NCBI GenBank assembly: GCA_963854835.1
Contig: OY978530.1
Span: forward strand, 38,288,639-38,352,638
Reading direction: 5' to 3'
Source of the DNA: Megamerina dolium
Lineage: Eukaryota; Arthropoda; Insecta; Diptera; Megamerinidae
Length of the DNA: 64,000 bases
Positions 42,590 to 55,312 of the stretch are shown in pieces (position 1 is the first letter of the stretch; the number at the start of each line of letters is the position of its first letter). The notes under the pieces were generated by a model. That model did not search any database, had not been told where the DNA came from, and saw only the letters and a program-made list of their open reading frames with translations. The translations under genes were made by a program, and so were the position numbers.

Positions 42590-45500
42590 CTTAAGAAAGC
42601 CACACAGTAGTCCTAAAGGACCCTTGAGCAGCTCTCGTGCCAACTCAGTGGATTTTAAGATGGACATTCGGGGTTAGGGGGCTATAGCTATGGAACCACT
42701 TTCAAGAGTTCAAAACCTGAGGAGGATAATCCGGAGATGACAGAAAAAGGGTTAGTTGAAGTAGATGCTGGGAAGGGTGGACAACTTTCCCCTAAGGAGG
42801 TTGATAATCCTTTCGAGCGGACACCCAAAGGGGCACGTGCTGGGGTAGATGGATAATCAATAGAACACTCCAGCACAGATGGGATAGCTCTGGAGACGAA
42901 GGGGCAGGTGAAACTGATGTCGGGGAGTGGAGAGTGCGGTGGACAGTCTGCTAAGACTGTATTAACACGGCGAAGCACCAGGTCTTGCATGCGGTACTTG
43001 GGCCATGTGGTCTTGGTAGGTCGCCTAAACGTCGGACTGAGCCTCAAAGTGCGATATAGAAGGAGGAAGACACACGCTCAAATAGCTGAAACCTCATTAT
43101 GAGAGTCATGGACTTGTCACTAGGGGGTGCGCCTGGAGGAAACTCATCTTTGTTGGATGCCATGGGCTTCTTCGAAGATTATGTTAATGACATTGAATTT
43201 GTGGGCAGGGCAAAAGTGGACAGCGGATTATTTTTGCTAAAGTGCAAAAACCAACAAACCAAGAAATGACTGTGCAAGATAGTGGATCACATAACCGGTT
43301 GGTTATGTGATGTGATGTGTTGGGAGGGTGCAAAGCTAAATTGTGGTAGAAGGATGATGATTGTGGTTCATGAAAATACTATCCAGTGTCATCATTCTGA
43401 GTGAAGGAGACTTTTAAATGAAGTGTTACTCGGACAGAGAAGTTTGGGGAGGCAGAGAAGGCAGGTGTCGTACTCATCGTACTGTGATCCTGGTGTGGGG
43501 CTAATGGCTGATTCTGAAAGGAAGAAGCTATTAGGGCGGCATATGGTTCCGCGCGAGGAATCCCTAAAAGTGTGTCAACTATATATTAATCACAGCAAAG
43601 CGGCATCAGCAATGATGATGCGGAGCTTTAAAAATTATGAGGTTGACAATGTAATGATGCAGGGGCTCTGAATCATTCATCCAAGGATCAAACGTTTATC
43701 TACACATAAGACCAACTTATTTTATCCATGAACAGGAGAGGAGGGGAGGTTTAGGACGTGAGTTTTAGTGTTACAGGGGATATGTGTCATTATAATGTCT
43801 AACTTATGATCACCGGATCTCACATTATTGAGAACTGTACGAGTTCATTTACGATCGCTTCAGCATGCCGTATAGACGATTCTCCAGAAGGAGGATCTCT
43901 AAAAAAAAGTGGAAGCTCTGGTGAGATTCTGTGATGGTAGGGGTCTTGGTCTGATCTTAGGCTACGATGCCAATATAGTCAATGTATGGGGCTGCAGCAA
44001 TGAAAACTATAGAGTTCGAATTTATAGAAAGATTTGCTCTACAAGTTACCAACAGGGGAACAGAACGAACCTTTGCCGACACACCTTCATGAGAGGATAT
44101 TGATGTTACTCTGGCAAATATCAAAATATTGGACAGGGTTTTGAATTGGAGGGTTTTGGATAGACTAATCATGTCGGACCACAGCGAAATTAAGTTTGGG
44201 ATTCTATACAATTAAAGACGTAGAAGCGAAAGTACTGTGAAGTTCTTGAGAAATTATTGCCAGTGAACTTTAGGAAACGTAGAACAACCGCAGATGTTAA
44301 GTATCAGGTGAGAGCTATCAGCTCAGCTATGATCAAAACATTTGAAAATGCCTTGCCCTTTTCGGTAGTGCTCGAAGGGGACCCCACTTCATGGTGGAAT
44401 GGAAAATTTGGAGTCCATGAAAAATAAGATAAGGAATGCTTTTAAACGTCGCATAAGAGGAGACTCCAATGCTAAGGATAACTAAAAGTCTAAAAAAGGG
44501 AGCTGAAGAAGACTCTGTGCAACCGTAAAATTCCGTAGGGAATTCTACACGAATTTGTGCGAATATGTCCAATGTATGTAGATTACAGAAGATTATATTA
44601 AAAAACCTGATTTCAAAGTTGGAATTAAATCGTAAAACGAATGAATCCTTTACGGAAAAAATTGGAAATTCGCCACTACAAAGTGTGCAAACAGGGATGA
44701 AAGATCGGATACTCAGGGAATAGTCATCAAAGATAGAGTAATAAACGCAATCAAGGTGTAGATGGAATATTTCCAGCCCTGTAAGCTTGACTTCTTTTCT
44801 GCTTAAATGCATGGAGGAAGTACTGGCGGACTGCATGGAAGAAGCAATGCTTCTGAGCAAACCCCCGAGCGGGTGTGAGCACGCACATAGAGCTGGCAAA
44901 TCTACTGAAACGGCCCTACACGAACTCGTTCGGGTAGCGGAGAAAGAAGTGTTATCTATGTCTACTTTTATGGATATAGAAGGTGCCTTCGATGGCAATT
45001 GCACTCGTTAAATACGTCCAACAATTATAAGGTGGACAGCATGCTGAGGAAAGGGCCATCAACTTTCAGAGGTAGGATTGTCAAAGGATATCCACAGGGG
45101 AGGGGGCGTACTAGTGTGTCATCTGGAAAATCACAGTTGGTTCTCTGCTACAGCTTTTGGAATCAAAAGGCATACACACCGTCGGGTATGCAGATGACAA
45201 AGCACTAATGGTGAGTGGTGAGTACTTCGACATTATTTACGATACCATGAGAGGTGCACTCAGAACTGTTGAAGAATGGTGCACAGAACAAGATCTCTCC
45301 GTAAATGCGAGCTACTCTGTTTTCTAAAAGAAGGACAGGGCTAATAATTGATTTTCTTATACTTTTTGGATCGATCATCAATGTTTTCAAGGAAGTAAAG
45401 TCCTTAGGAGTTATCCTGGATAACACGCTGTCTTGGAATAGTTACCTCGATGATAACATCCTGAAGGGCAAGCGGACATTGCATCAGTGTAAGAGAGTGT

Positions 45501-46590
45501 GCGGTCTCATGTGGGAAATTACTCCCACAACAGTGCACTGGATCTCCACAACGATGGTAAGGCCCTTAATAGCGTATGATGCTGTGGTCTGTTGCCGTGA
45601 GGTCACCCAAGAGACCGCGAAGAGTAAGTTGGATAGGGTGCAAAGATTGGCTTGTATTGGGATTACCGGAGTAATTAGGCCGACCTTGTTAGAAGCATTC
45701 GAAGTTTTTCTGGGGCCGCTGCCTTTGGACTTGAATGTTATGAAGTCAGCGGCATTAACAGCATTACGTCTTAAAACAGCCAATAATTGGTATGGATAGC
45801 AATGTGATGCCAATGGAAGGAATGAGCAGACCAAAAATAACTGGAAAGTCACATACGATAAGAAGACGCTCTAACATATGATGTAAAGAAATTTACATCA
45901 GTACTCTCACTGATGGTTCATTAATGAACGACAGGGCGAGTGCTGGAATCTTCCCTAAAGAGCTGGGACTGGCATGCAGATTGAATCTTGATATCTACTG
46001 TACGGCAAGGTGCAAGGTACGAAAACCTTTATAGCACTCAATAACGTGGCGGTGATCCACTGAGTGCAACAACCTACGGTATCTTCTGAATTGTCGTTCG
46101 AATGTTTTCAGAAACATAATAGTAATGTGATTACTCTTGTGTGGTTTAAGGAACACATTGGTACAGAACAAAATGAAGCTGCTGACGCTTGGCTAAACAA
46201 GGATTTAAAGCTGAATTGGATAAGGAAACTCTAACTCTCGAAATGGGAGAGTTTGTCCATTTGTAGACAGGCAAAGGCTTCGTTGAGGATACCAAGGGGC
46301 AGTGAATCGGGTAGGGATCTCAGTCTAGGAACGTTAACTCAAGTCTGGTTGACTGTATTAACAACTGGGCACCGCAATTTCAGGTACCACCTTAGCCAGA
46401 TGGATGCGAGGATGCGGATATTTGCAGATTATGGATGAAAGAGGACAAGAGAGCGGCGCACATAGTGTGCCAGTGTCCAGTATTGGCAAGCAGGAAGAAG
46501 ACCACACTGGTTCGAGCAGCGAACTCGAAATGTGGAACATACCTCACAAAAAGATGCTTAAAAGAACACATGATGTTACTATAATTCCTA
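42590..46590 (+). pseudogene. LOA/R1-like LINE, long degenerate copy
   Basis: Same family as 7190-8455 but longer. 42690-43090: ORF1/gag-like, ending in RRRKTHAQIAETSL. 43900-44215: endonuclease (FCDGRGLGLILGYDAN, then DVTLANIKILDRVLNWRVLDR, SDHSEIKFGI across frameshifts). 44787-45011: RT (GKSTETALHELVRVAEKEVL, FMDIEGAFD). 45180-45430: YADDKAL-like and SLGVILDNTLSW. 45484-45799: thumb (TMVRPLIAYDAVV, GPLPLDLNVMKSAAL). 45900-46200: RNase H fragments. 46253-46560: [14 protein letters not shown] and [15 protein letters not shown]. Dozens of indels and stops; old and dead. Sequence around 46740-46840, past the (TA)n, may be its 3' end. Confidence 0.78.
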
Positions 46591-46591
46591 A

Positions 46592-46640
<49 letters not shown>

Positions 46641-46645
46641 TATAC

Positions 46646-46731
<86 letters not shown>
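46592..46731. repeat. (TA)n microsatellite with CA interruptions
   Basis: About 140 bp of TATA with occasional CATA units, immediately after the last LOA-like coding block. Reading frames across it are low-complexity artefacts. Confidence 0.96.
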
Positions 46732-46734
<3 letters not shown>

Positions 46735-46844
46735 TTCCGTTGTCGTAAAAGACGTCAGAAACTTAAGTGATGTTAGAAAGGCATTAGTCGAAAAGTTCAT
46801 CACAATCTCAATGTGCACTGCTATGCTAGGCAAGTAGATAAAAA

Positions 46845-47510
46845 CGGCGACAAGGCGTTATAAGGCACCTTCCCTCTGATACGCAGATATCCATTAGGCG
46901 GCAAAAGCCAACGCCACAACAAGCGAAAGGACGGGAAGGTGTTAAGCGTTCATATGAAATTTTCCATTATGTGCTGGAATAATCTGCAAGATAGGATGTT
47001 TACGAATTTCTGCCACATCGGCCAATTTCATTCGCCCGCCCACCTTCAGTATGGGAAAATCCCCACTATCATCTATGAATGCATTTATATACCACAGCAC
47101 AAGTTACCGCTAACTCTCCCTCTTTTTAGCAGACGAATCTCTTTAGCAATATATTGTTGTTGTATATTCCATATGATGAACCTTAAGGCGTGTTGTAGCT
47201 TCCAAGGGGAAGGGGGTTTTATTCCATGATCGTTTTGCGACAGTTTGCGGGCAAAAATAAAATCGAAACATCCAAGCAAATAGTCGCACACTGTGTATGT
47301 TTATAAGCTCCACTTATCAATTACGTTGCCACCTTGAATTCTGATCTTACCTTTTCGTTCTCTACAGCTTCTATATCTATTTCAGGGCATTTATCTTTGG
47401 GCCAGTAGTGCATTTTATTTGTAGTGGAATTGTTGTCCAGGGTACCATGTAGATTTGCATAGGTCATTGGCTCCTAGATTCAATGTCGGCAGGATTACAG
47501 GGAGTTGGAA
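46845..47510. other. Unassigned stretch
   Basis: A 96-codon plus-strand frame (46939-47229) has no features I recognise. Otherwise I see nothing coding. Confidence 0.35.
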
Positions 47511-47512
47511 TA

Positions 47513-50445
47513 GGGCGAATGAAATAGGGACAAACATTTACGGATATGCACCTGTAATGTCAGGTCCCTCTACAGGGAAGGTGCCTCTATCCAGCTGTTT
47601 GATGTCCTCGAAAAATACAAGGCTGACATCACCATACTTCAGGAAATGCGATGGATGGGACAGGGTTGCCCTAAAAGAGCATCCTTTGATATCTACTACA
47701 GTTGCTATGCGGAGAGGCACAAACTTGCATGTGGATTTGTTGTCAGCAAGAGACTGTGACATCGTGTCTCGCAGTTCACACCTGTAAATGAGCGGCTGGC
47801 TGGCTGGCTGGTAATTCGCATTAATGCAAAATTTTTCAACACCAGTAAAATATGTGCCCACGCTCCGATTAACGAGAAAGATGATGCGACCAAAGAGAAC
47901 GTTTTTCAGTGCCTCGAAGAAGTTTATGACCGCTGCCCCCGCCACGATATCAAAATCGTGCTTGGCGACTTTAATGCAGGGCGGGCAAGGAAGGAACCTG
48001 TGGTCCAACTGTCGGAAAATTCAGCCTCCACCAGAACACTTCCGATAACGGAATGAGACTGATCGATTTCGGTGAAGCACGAAACATGGTAATTAGTAGT
48101 AATATATTTCAGCATCTCGACATCCATAAAGCGATGTGGATGTCTCCAGATCAACGTACAAGAAACCAGATTGATCATGCGGTAATTGACGGAAGGCAGG
48201 ATTCCAGTGTGATGGACGTGAAATCGATCCGTGATGCCAACATCGACTAGGATTACTAAATTGTTGCAGCTAAGGTGCGCACACGTGTATGTGTCGCAAA
48301 TAACAAGAGAAGTCCCACACAGAGAAAGCTCGACGTCAGTAAGCTGCGATCATCAGAGATAGCAAATGCTTTTACCACCCGATTATCGGATCTGCTTATG
48401 CAGAACACTCCCCCTCTTCCTGATACATGCGCACTGTGGACACACATATCCCACTCCATGGCTACTGCTGCTGAGGAAGTAATCGGTTTCAACCGGCCCC
48501 TGACGAATGAGTTGCACGATCAGAAGTGTCGCGACGCTACCGCAGAGAAAGACGCCGCCTACAGAAAAACCCTGTATGCAGGTGCCACGCGAGCTGGTAA
48601 GGAGCGGTACAGAAAAAGAAGAAGTGCGGAGAGACGTCTTTTCAGGCGTAAGAAGAGAGAGCTAGAAAGACGCGTGTGTAAGGAGACAAAGACGTGTAGA
48701 TTCAGGAATAAGAAAAAAAAAATTGGGAAGATCAAGAGCCTGAGTGGCTTTTTTATTCTGCAGCCTCTTCCCGTCTTGACAACAATGGGAATCTGGTTAT
48801 AGATGTTCAGAGTGAACTGAGCTTATGAAGGAAACATTTCTCCACGTTGGTGAATGGTGACTCCGGGAACAATCCCGATAGTGGAGGAGATATCCTGAAC
48901 CCCACAATCGCGGATGATGGTATGTTCCACCACAAAAGTATGATGAGGTCACAGAGGCCATTTCTAGGCTTAAAAATAAGCAAAGCTGCTGATGGCCTGC
49001 CTGCCAAACTGTTTAAGACCCGAGGCGATGAGCTGCTTACCTGCATGCGCCAGCTCATAAACAGTACATGGTCGGGTGAAAGCATGCCTGATGATTGGAG
49101 GCTCAGTGTTCTCTGTCCTGTACATAAAAAATGAGACCCCAGAATTTGCGCCGACTACCGTGGAATAAGTCTCCTGAGCATCACATACAAGGTTCTATCG
49201 AGCGTGGTAAGTGAAATATTGAAGCCCATGCTCAACAACCTGATTGGACAATATCAGTGTGGCTTGAGACCTGGTAAATCTACCATCGACCAAGTTTTCA
49301 CACTGCGTCAAATCCTGGAGAAGATCTAAGAAGAAGAGATCGACACACACCACCTATTTGTTGATTATAAAGCTGCTTTCGACAGTCCGGTAAGGGATTA
49401 CCTCTACGCAACAATATCTGAGTTCGGTATTCCTGCAGAGCACATTTGACATTGTAGAATGACACTGCATAACTCCCGTTGAGCAGTGAAAATTGGGATG
49501 GACCTCTACGCATCGTTTAATACCGAATGGGGTTTCAAACAAGGTGATTCGTTATCGTGCGACTTCTTCAATTTTATAATGGAGAGAATAATACGAGCTG
49601 CTGATCTACGACATAATGGCACTATCTTCAACAAAAGTTTCATGCTGTTAGCATATGTCGATGATATTGACATAATCGTCATACACACGCGAGTGCAGTA
49701 TTCTCAGAGATGGAAAGAATATTGCGTCGAATGGGTCTCATGGTGAACGAGGGCAAGACGAAGTACCTAGTATCACAAATAAAGACTCCCAGCGTCATTG
49801 TTGATAGCTACGCTTTTGAATTAGTATAAGACTTTATCTATCTTGACACCAGCTTTAACACCAGTAATGACATCAGCCTGGAGATATTTCGAGGGATAAC
49901 CTTTGATAGCAGGTGCTACTTTAGGCTAAGTAAGCAATTGAGAAGCCGGGCCCTTTTCGAGAAAACCACACTCTACAAGTCTCTCATCATGCCTGTCCTT
50001 ACAGAGGAAATTGTCCGCCGAAGCTTGGCTAATTTCCACCTCAGATCAGAGAATGCTCGGAGTTTTCGACAGAAAAGACCTACGCAAGATCTGTGTACCT
50101 ACTTGCGTTGGCGGCGAGTATTGAATAAGGTACAGCCACGAGCTGTATGAGCTGTGTACTGACACCGACATAGTATAGGGTATTAGAATCATCGGCTTCG
50201 CTGGCTAGGTAATGCCGACTGAATGAAAGAACACACTCCGGCTAAGAAGGTGTTATATTCGGAACCCGCTGGTGAACGACGCAGAAGAGGCATACCTAAC
50301 CTCCGGTGGCCAGATCAAGTACTTGATCTTTCACCGGAGAACTTGTAACTGCTGCCAACCAGCGAAGGAAGGAGCTGGCTGGAGAAGCACGCTAGATTCG
50401 GCCTAAATCAATTTTCGGTTGTAATGGCCACATAAGTAAGTAAGT
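47513..50445 (+). pseudogene. RTE-type LINE, copy F (heavily mutated)
   Basis: Starts near the first endonuclease block, so the 5' leader is missing, and ends in GTAA repeats at 50445. Recognisable pieces: SGPSTGKVPL/AIQ region (47560), VLGDFN (about 47955, then frameshifted), DQRTRNQIDHAVIDG (48150), arginine-rich linker 48275-48802, RT palm with YVDDIDI (about 49655; the second base of the YADD alanine codon has changed) and the C-terminal FGP/GGEY block around 50080-50130. It has many indels and stops and is clearly older than copies D and E. A GGCT tetranucleotide expansion (GGCTGGCTGGCTGG, about 47792) interrupts the endonuclease. Confidence 0.9.
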
Positions 50446-50815
50446 AACTAATTAGTAGAGCAAGAAGTAGAACACCATAAAGCTCTAGTTGTGATTGTAG
50501 TCCTCACGACTGGTGTGCCACCTTGCTAGTTCGAATTGGGCCAGTTTTAGCAATTTTGTTACTTCGTGCTTAATGCGGGATAGTTCAATGAGAGTGTCAG
50601 CATCTCATAAAAGGCCATCCACATAAAAGAATGATTTAACTACTTTTTAGAGAACTTCATATTGATAGTATAGTATAGTATATAGTATAGTATAGTAAAT
50701 TTCGCACAGCTAGATAAATACGAATTTCGGTAAGGTTAAAGCGATATATACGAAACCGGAGAAGAAGCACTATTTAGAAATTCTGAAGAGTACAACAAGA
50801 AGCATATAAACAACC
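50446..50815. other. Unassigned, with a TAGTA-type simple repeat
   Basis: 50660-50697 contains repeated TATAG units. No coding signal recognised. Confidence 0.4.
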
Positions 50816-50816
50816 C

Positions 50817-51058
50817 TTAATCTTGTATTGTGCTAGATGTGTTAAACGACTTTGTGTGGGGATATATTATGTACTGTAGCTCATTTAGGTTGAGATTATT
50901 AACAACACTCATGTGGCCGAAAATCTTATATTCAGCCATAAAAGCCACATATTGTGTCTGGGGATATGGCGAGTCAAATGCACTGCATTCTTGAGCTACA
51001 AATCTACTCATTGCCATGTTGTATGCATTTCTTAGGCATATAGGATCATCTTTAAAGT
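50817..51058 (-). pseudogene. Unrecognised ORF, possible host-gene exon or domesticated fragment
   Basis: On the minus strand a frame of about 80 codons runs from a TTAG (splice-acceptor-like) near 51060 to a stop at 50817. It reads in part DDPICLRNAYNMAMSRFVA and FDSPYPQTQYVAFMAEYKIF and ends near YPHTKSFNTSSTIQD. The composition is that of a globular protein and there is no TE motif. I do not recognise it. No promoter, start or upstream exon is evident, so if it is host-derived it is probably an isolated exon or pseudogene fragment. Confidence 0.35.
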
Positions 51059-51059
51059 C

Positions 51060-51750
51060 TCAGCTAACCACTATCCCGCCATTGCGATTATACTGTACCG
51101 CAATTATACTGTTTCAATGTATAAACACTTTCAATTGCGTTGTTCACGAGTTCACACATCCACACTGCTAGAATATACTTCGATCTTCGACAAACGTTCT
51201 ATTTTATCATCCACTGATTCATCGTATGCCAACAAGCACGCCAACGATGAAGCGCAGAATATCAAATACAGCTCAAATCCAGTTTATAATAATTTTGTGG
51301 TGGTTGAAGATGGCAATATTGCATTTACCTGTGGGTAATTACAGCTTTTGAGGAGAGTTATTTGTTATAAAGTCAACTTGAGATCAAGACTCCAAGAAAG
51401 CTCTACGGAATCTATAGCCCCAGTACCGTCACGAACCAAAACCATACTGCTATGGTGAATTGTGAGAATTATATGATCCATTGAAGAGATACTACATGGC
51501 GGAGTTGACAAAAATAGAAACTCTGACGTGACGTGTGTTGAAGTTTCTATAAAGATCTCACTAATGTTATGATGCTGATGCTATGATGCTGGTAAACGCA
51601 AATTTTACATCTATGTGATGATGGGCAACGTGTAAGTTTATGTCCTTTTGTAAGGCAGTTAAGACAGAGACCTAGCTTCTCTACGTATAGGAAACGTTGA
51701 ATGACAAACAAAACGTTCACAAGAGTGAATTTTGTGTCTTCTACGTGACC
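51060..51750. other. Unassigned stretch
   Basis: It includes a 73-codon plus-strand frame (51117-51338) with no recognised features. Nothing else seen. Confidence 0.35.
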
Positions 51751-51753
51751 AGA

Positions 51754-52376
51754 TCTTCTAATCTGTAGGTCGTGAGTTCATCCACGATCTAGATTTTTCT
51801 TTCGAACGGTACCCACTTGTCGGCAAACAATTGGCAATTCTTCCAACAGTAACAATTTGCCATGGAAAAGCTCTATAACAAAGCTCAGAAAAAGTGATGT
51901 CACAAGGGCTCTGCTATTCAGAACCGTCTAAAATAAATAGGTCCCTTCTAATGTTATACAATATTTAACACGCTCAACTGCACTGAACGACAAGCTCAGA
52001 CAATAAGCCCCTCAGGGCATATAAAGGGTTTTCCATTAGGGACATAACAATTTTTATGGGGCTTTATCAAGTCACTGGTCCAGCAACTTTAGACGAGCTC
52101 AAAGACAACATCCAACGCGAAATTGCCAACGTTCCGGTCGAAATGTGTGCTAGAGTGGTGGAAAATTGGGTCCAAAGAATCGACCGCTGTAAACGGGCTC
52201 GTGGTGGTCATATGACCGAAATCGAATTTCATTCATAAAATGTAATGCTTGCAATATATCCATAATAAATTTGAACTGAATATCTCAAATATTTCTGTGT
52301 TTTATTAATAGATAAAATTGTTATGTCCCTAATGGAAAACCCTTTAAGTGTCACATTTTATTTTTATTTATTTTAG
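51754..52376 (+). repeat. tRNA-derived SINE, copy S1 (split by a Tc1 derivative)
   Basis: Matches the body of SINE S2: CTGTAGGTCGTG, TTTTTCTTTCGAACGGTACC, CAATTGGCAATTCTTCC, AAGCTCAGAAAAAGTGATGTC, then the A+T-rich tail. The tRNA-like head is incomplete and a stretch between the B box and TTTTTCTTTCG is missing. A 321-bp Tc1/mariner derivative sits in its 3' part (52024-52344), and the SINE resumes at 52347 with AGTGTCACA as in S2. Confidence 0.85.
52024..52344 (+). mobile_element. Internally deleted Tc1/mariner derivative with 31-bp TIRs
   Basis: 321 bp flanked by TA (52022-52023 and 52345-52346). The first and last 31 bp (52024-52054 and 52314-52344) are perfect inverted repeats beginning AAGGGTTTTCCATTAGGG. 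Inside, 52056-52238 retains the C-terminal ~60 codons of a Tc1/mariner-superfamily transposase (PATLDELKDNIQREIANVP, RVVENWVQRIDRCKRARGGH) ending at the normal stop. It is a non-autonomous deletion derivative: both ends needed for transposition are kept, while the DNA-binding and most catalytic residues are gone. Perfect ends suggest recent mobility by a transposase elsewhere. It inserted in SINE S1. Confidence 0.93.
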
Positions 52377-52775
52377 TTGACTAGAACGCGTATAGCGAAT
52401 GAGAATAAAAAATTGCATAGCCCCTTTGTTTTCTCTATGCTGAAAATATATCCCAATATTGTTGTTTTGATATATTGACAATACCTCTCTAAAGTATTCG
52501 TACAATCTTTCCAAGTTGAACATTTCTTGAAGTCCTGTGTTTCCTTCTATTCTCGTGTGGTGGACATCAGTCTTTTGCAAAACTAAATGCATAAGCTTGG
52601 TTTGTGAAATTCCTTATTCAGAATCCAAGGATAAGAGAGACAAAAGAAAAGGCTGAAACGGCTAGATACTGATCCGAGTAGCAGTGAAAAGTAAAACACA
52701 TTAATCGCTGAATAGTTACAAAAAGCAAGTAGCGTCCATGTTTATTGTAAAACAGTTTCAAATGTTCAATAAAAC
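52377..52775. other. Unassigned stretch
   Basis: A 74-codon minus-strand frame (52368-52592) has no recognised features. Nothing else seen. Confidence 0.35.
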
Positions 52776-53577
52776 ACTTACTTATTTACTTATTTGGCCA
52801 TTACAATTGAAAATCAATTTAAGCTGAATCTACTACCCTTCCCCAGCTAACAATTTTCTTCGCTAGATGGCGCCAGTTAAAAATTCTAAGCGCGGTTTAG
52901 TTCTCCAGTACTTGGTCCTTTCACAGGAGTTTAGTTCTGTCTCTTCTGCGGAGTCCACTAGCGAGTTCCGAATATAACACAATATCCCCAATAACACAAT
53001 ATCCCCAGGCTGACGTAATTACTGGTGTTAATGGTGGTTCCAAGATAGCTAAAGTCCTTTTTTACTTCAAAGGCGTAGTTGTGAACAGTGACGTCTGTCC
53101 AAGACGCTGGGACACTTTGTTTGTTGACACTAGGTACTTCGTCTAGCCCTCGTTCACCATAAGACTCTCTTTCCAACTCGTATTCCACATCTCTCTTTAC
53201 AGCTCCTTAACGCGAACACCTGTACGCAGGGTTCTTCTCTAGATATCCCGAAACTCCTGGTTATAACACTCATTCCTCAGAGGCCTGTAGAAACCGATTA
53301 CCTCCTCGGCAGCACTAGTCATGGAGTGGGATATACTCGTATGTGTAAACTGTGAGCATGTATCACCACGAGCGGGAATGTTCTGCATAAGCAGATCCGA
53401 TAGTCGAGTGGTAAAAGCATTAGCTGTCTCTAGCGATCGCAGCTTACGGATGTTAAGCTTTCTCTGTGTGGAAATTGGATTGATCTTTGCGACACATAAA
53501 CATGTTCGCACCTTAGCTGCAACAAGGTATTGATCCAAGTCGATGTTAGCACAGCGGATCGATTTCACATTCATCAG
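52776..53577 (-). pseudogene. RTE-type LINE, copy H (internally deleted)
   Basis: The minus-strand copy has the GTAA tail at 52776 (TTACTTATTTACTTATTTGG on the plus strand) and extends to the endonuclease C-terminus near 53577 (NVKSIRCANIDLDQYLVAAK). Between these the whole RT is lost: the linker (about 53220) joins short scraps of the thumb (about 52985-53170). It begins within the endonuclease, so it is 5'-truncated as well. Heavily mutated. Confidence 0.85.
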
Positions 53578-53579
53578 AC

Positions 53580-55271
53580 TACAGAGTGATTTTTTAGCAA
53601 CTTTCCTTTTGGCAACACTGTTTTTGGCAGCTCAGTTGTTTTCGTGTAACATGTTGCTGTCAAACATGTTCAATTTGGTCTATAATTTAACCATGAATTG
53701 ACTTTCAAACGAATAACGCCTGCAGATTATTGAATTTTATTATCAAAATCAAACGCTCAAAATAAAAAAAAAAGGACATATTCAAAGCAATTTATAAAGA
53801 TTTAAACCCAAAAAAATCACCTGGTCCAGATAAAATTACCGGTAAAATGATAAAAGAGCTACCTCCGGCTTCAGTAATTCATCTCATGCACATTTTCAAT
53901 GCTATCCTTCGTATTAAACACTACCCCAAATGCTGGAAAACTTCAAAAATTATTATGATAGCAAAACCAGGAAAAGACCCTACAAAAGTTGCATCGTACA
54001 GACCTATCAGCCTCCTGCCTCTACTTTCTAAAGTATTCGAAAAGCTACTTGTCATGAATATAACTCCATTTATTAATCTCAACCAACTGATTCCTCAACA
54101 TCAGTTTGGATTTAGAAAACAGCACGGCACAATAGAACAAGTCCACCGCATTGTAACTCTGATAAGGAACACTTTTGAAGAAAAAAAAGTATTGCTCAGC
54201 TGTCTTTCTTGATATCACTCAAGCTTTCGATAAAGTATGGCACTATGGCCTTATTTACAAACTCAAACTATTACTGCCTGCAAATGTCTCCTCATTGCTT
54301 AGTAGCTACCTCACGAAAAGACAATTTCTTGTACATCACAAGGATTACACAACAAATCCATTGGATATTCACGCTGGCGTTCCTCAAGGAAGCGTTTTGG
54401 GCCCCTTACTGTATCTCTTATACACTACAGATATGCCCAGCAATAACCATACATTTATATCGACCTTTGCAGATGATACGGCAATATTGTGCTCTCGCTC
54501 TAACCCCATAGAAGCTACTAAACTCCTGCAGACTCATATCGATTCTCTCGAAATCTGGCTAGCAAAATGGCGTATAAAAGTCAATGAATCAAAGAGCGTA
54601 CATGTAACCTTCACGCTAAGGCCAGATACATGTCCCCCACTTAAAATTAATGGCCAATCAGTTCCACAATGTTCCTCAACAAAGTACTTGGGTATTCACC
54701 TCGACAGAAGGCTGACCTGGAAAAATCACATAGAGGCAAAGAAAACTCAGATCAAGCTTAAAATTAATCAGTTATGGTGGCTGTTACACAAAAGATCAAA
54801 GTTGAATCTCGAATACAAAGTGCTATTATATAAAGCAATCCTGAAGCCAATCTGGACTTATGGTATTCAGTTTTGGGGCACCGCATCTCCTTCAAATATC
54901 GAAAAATTGCAGCGAATACAATCCAAGTGTCTGCGAATTATTGTAAACGCGCCTTGGTATATGAGGAACGTTAACATCCATCGAGATTTAAATGTACCCA
55001 CAATTTCTGAGGAAGTTGCAATGTCTTGCAGAAGCTACATTCAAAAATTACACAGTCATCCGAATCCCCTTGCTAGGCAATTGTTGCTGAGCACGGGGCA
55101 TCGTCGATTAAAAAGAAAAGACACACTGAATATGCTGTGAAATTGCTATACCTCGTGACTCAACAAATTGTGATGGAACGTTGGGAATATCACATAATTT
55201 TATTTAGTTTGTAAGATTTGATTACATATTGTTAGTTTCTAAGTAATTTTAGAAAGATTCAATAAAAATGC

Positions 55272-55312
<41 letters not shown>

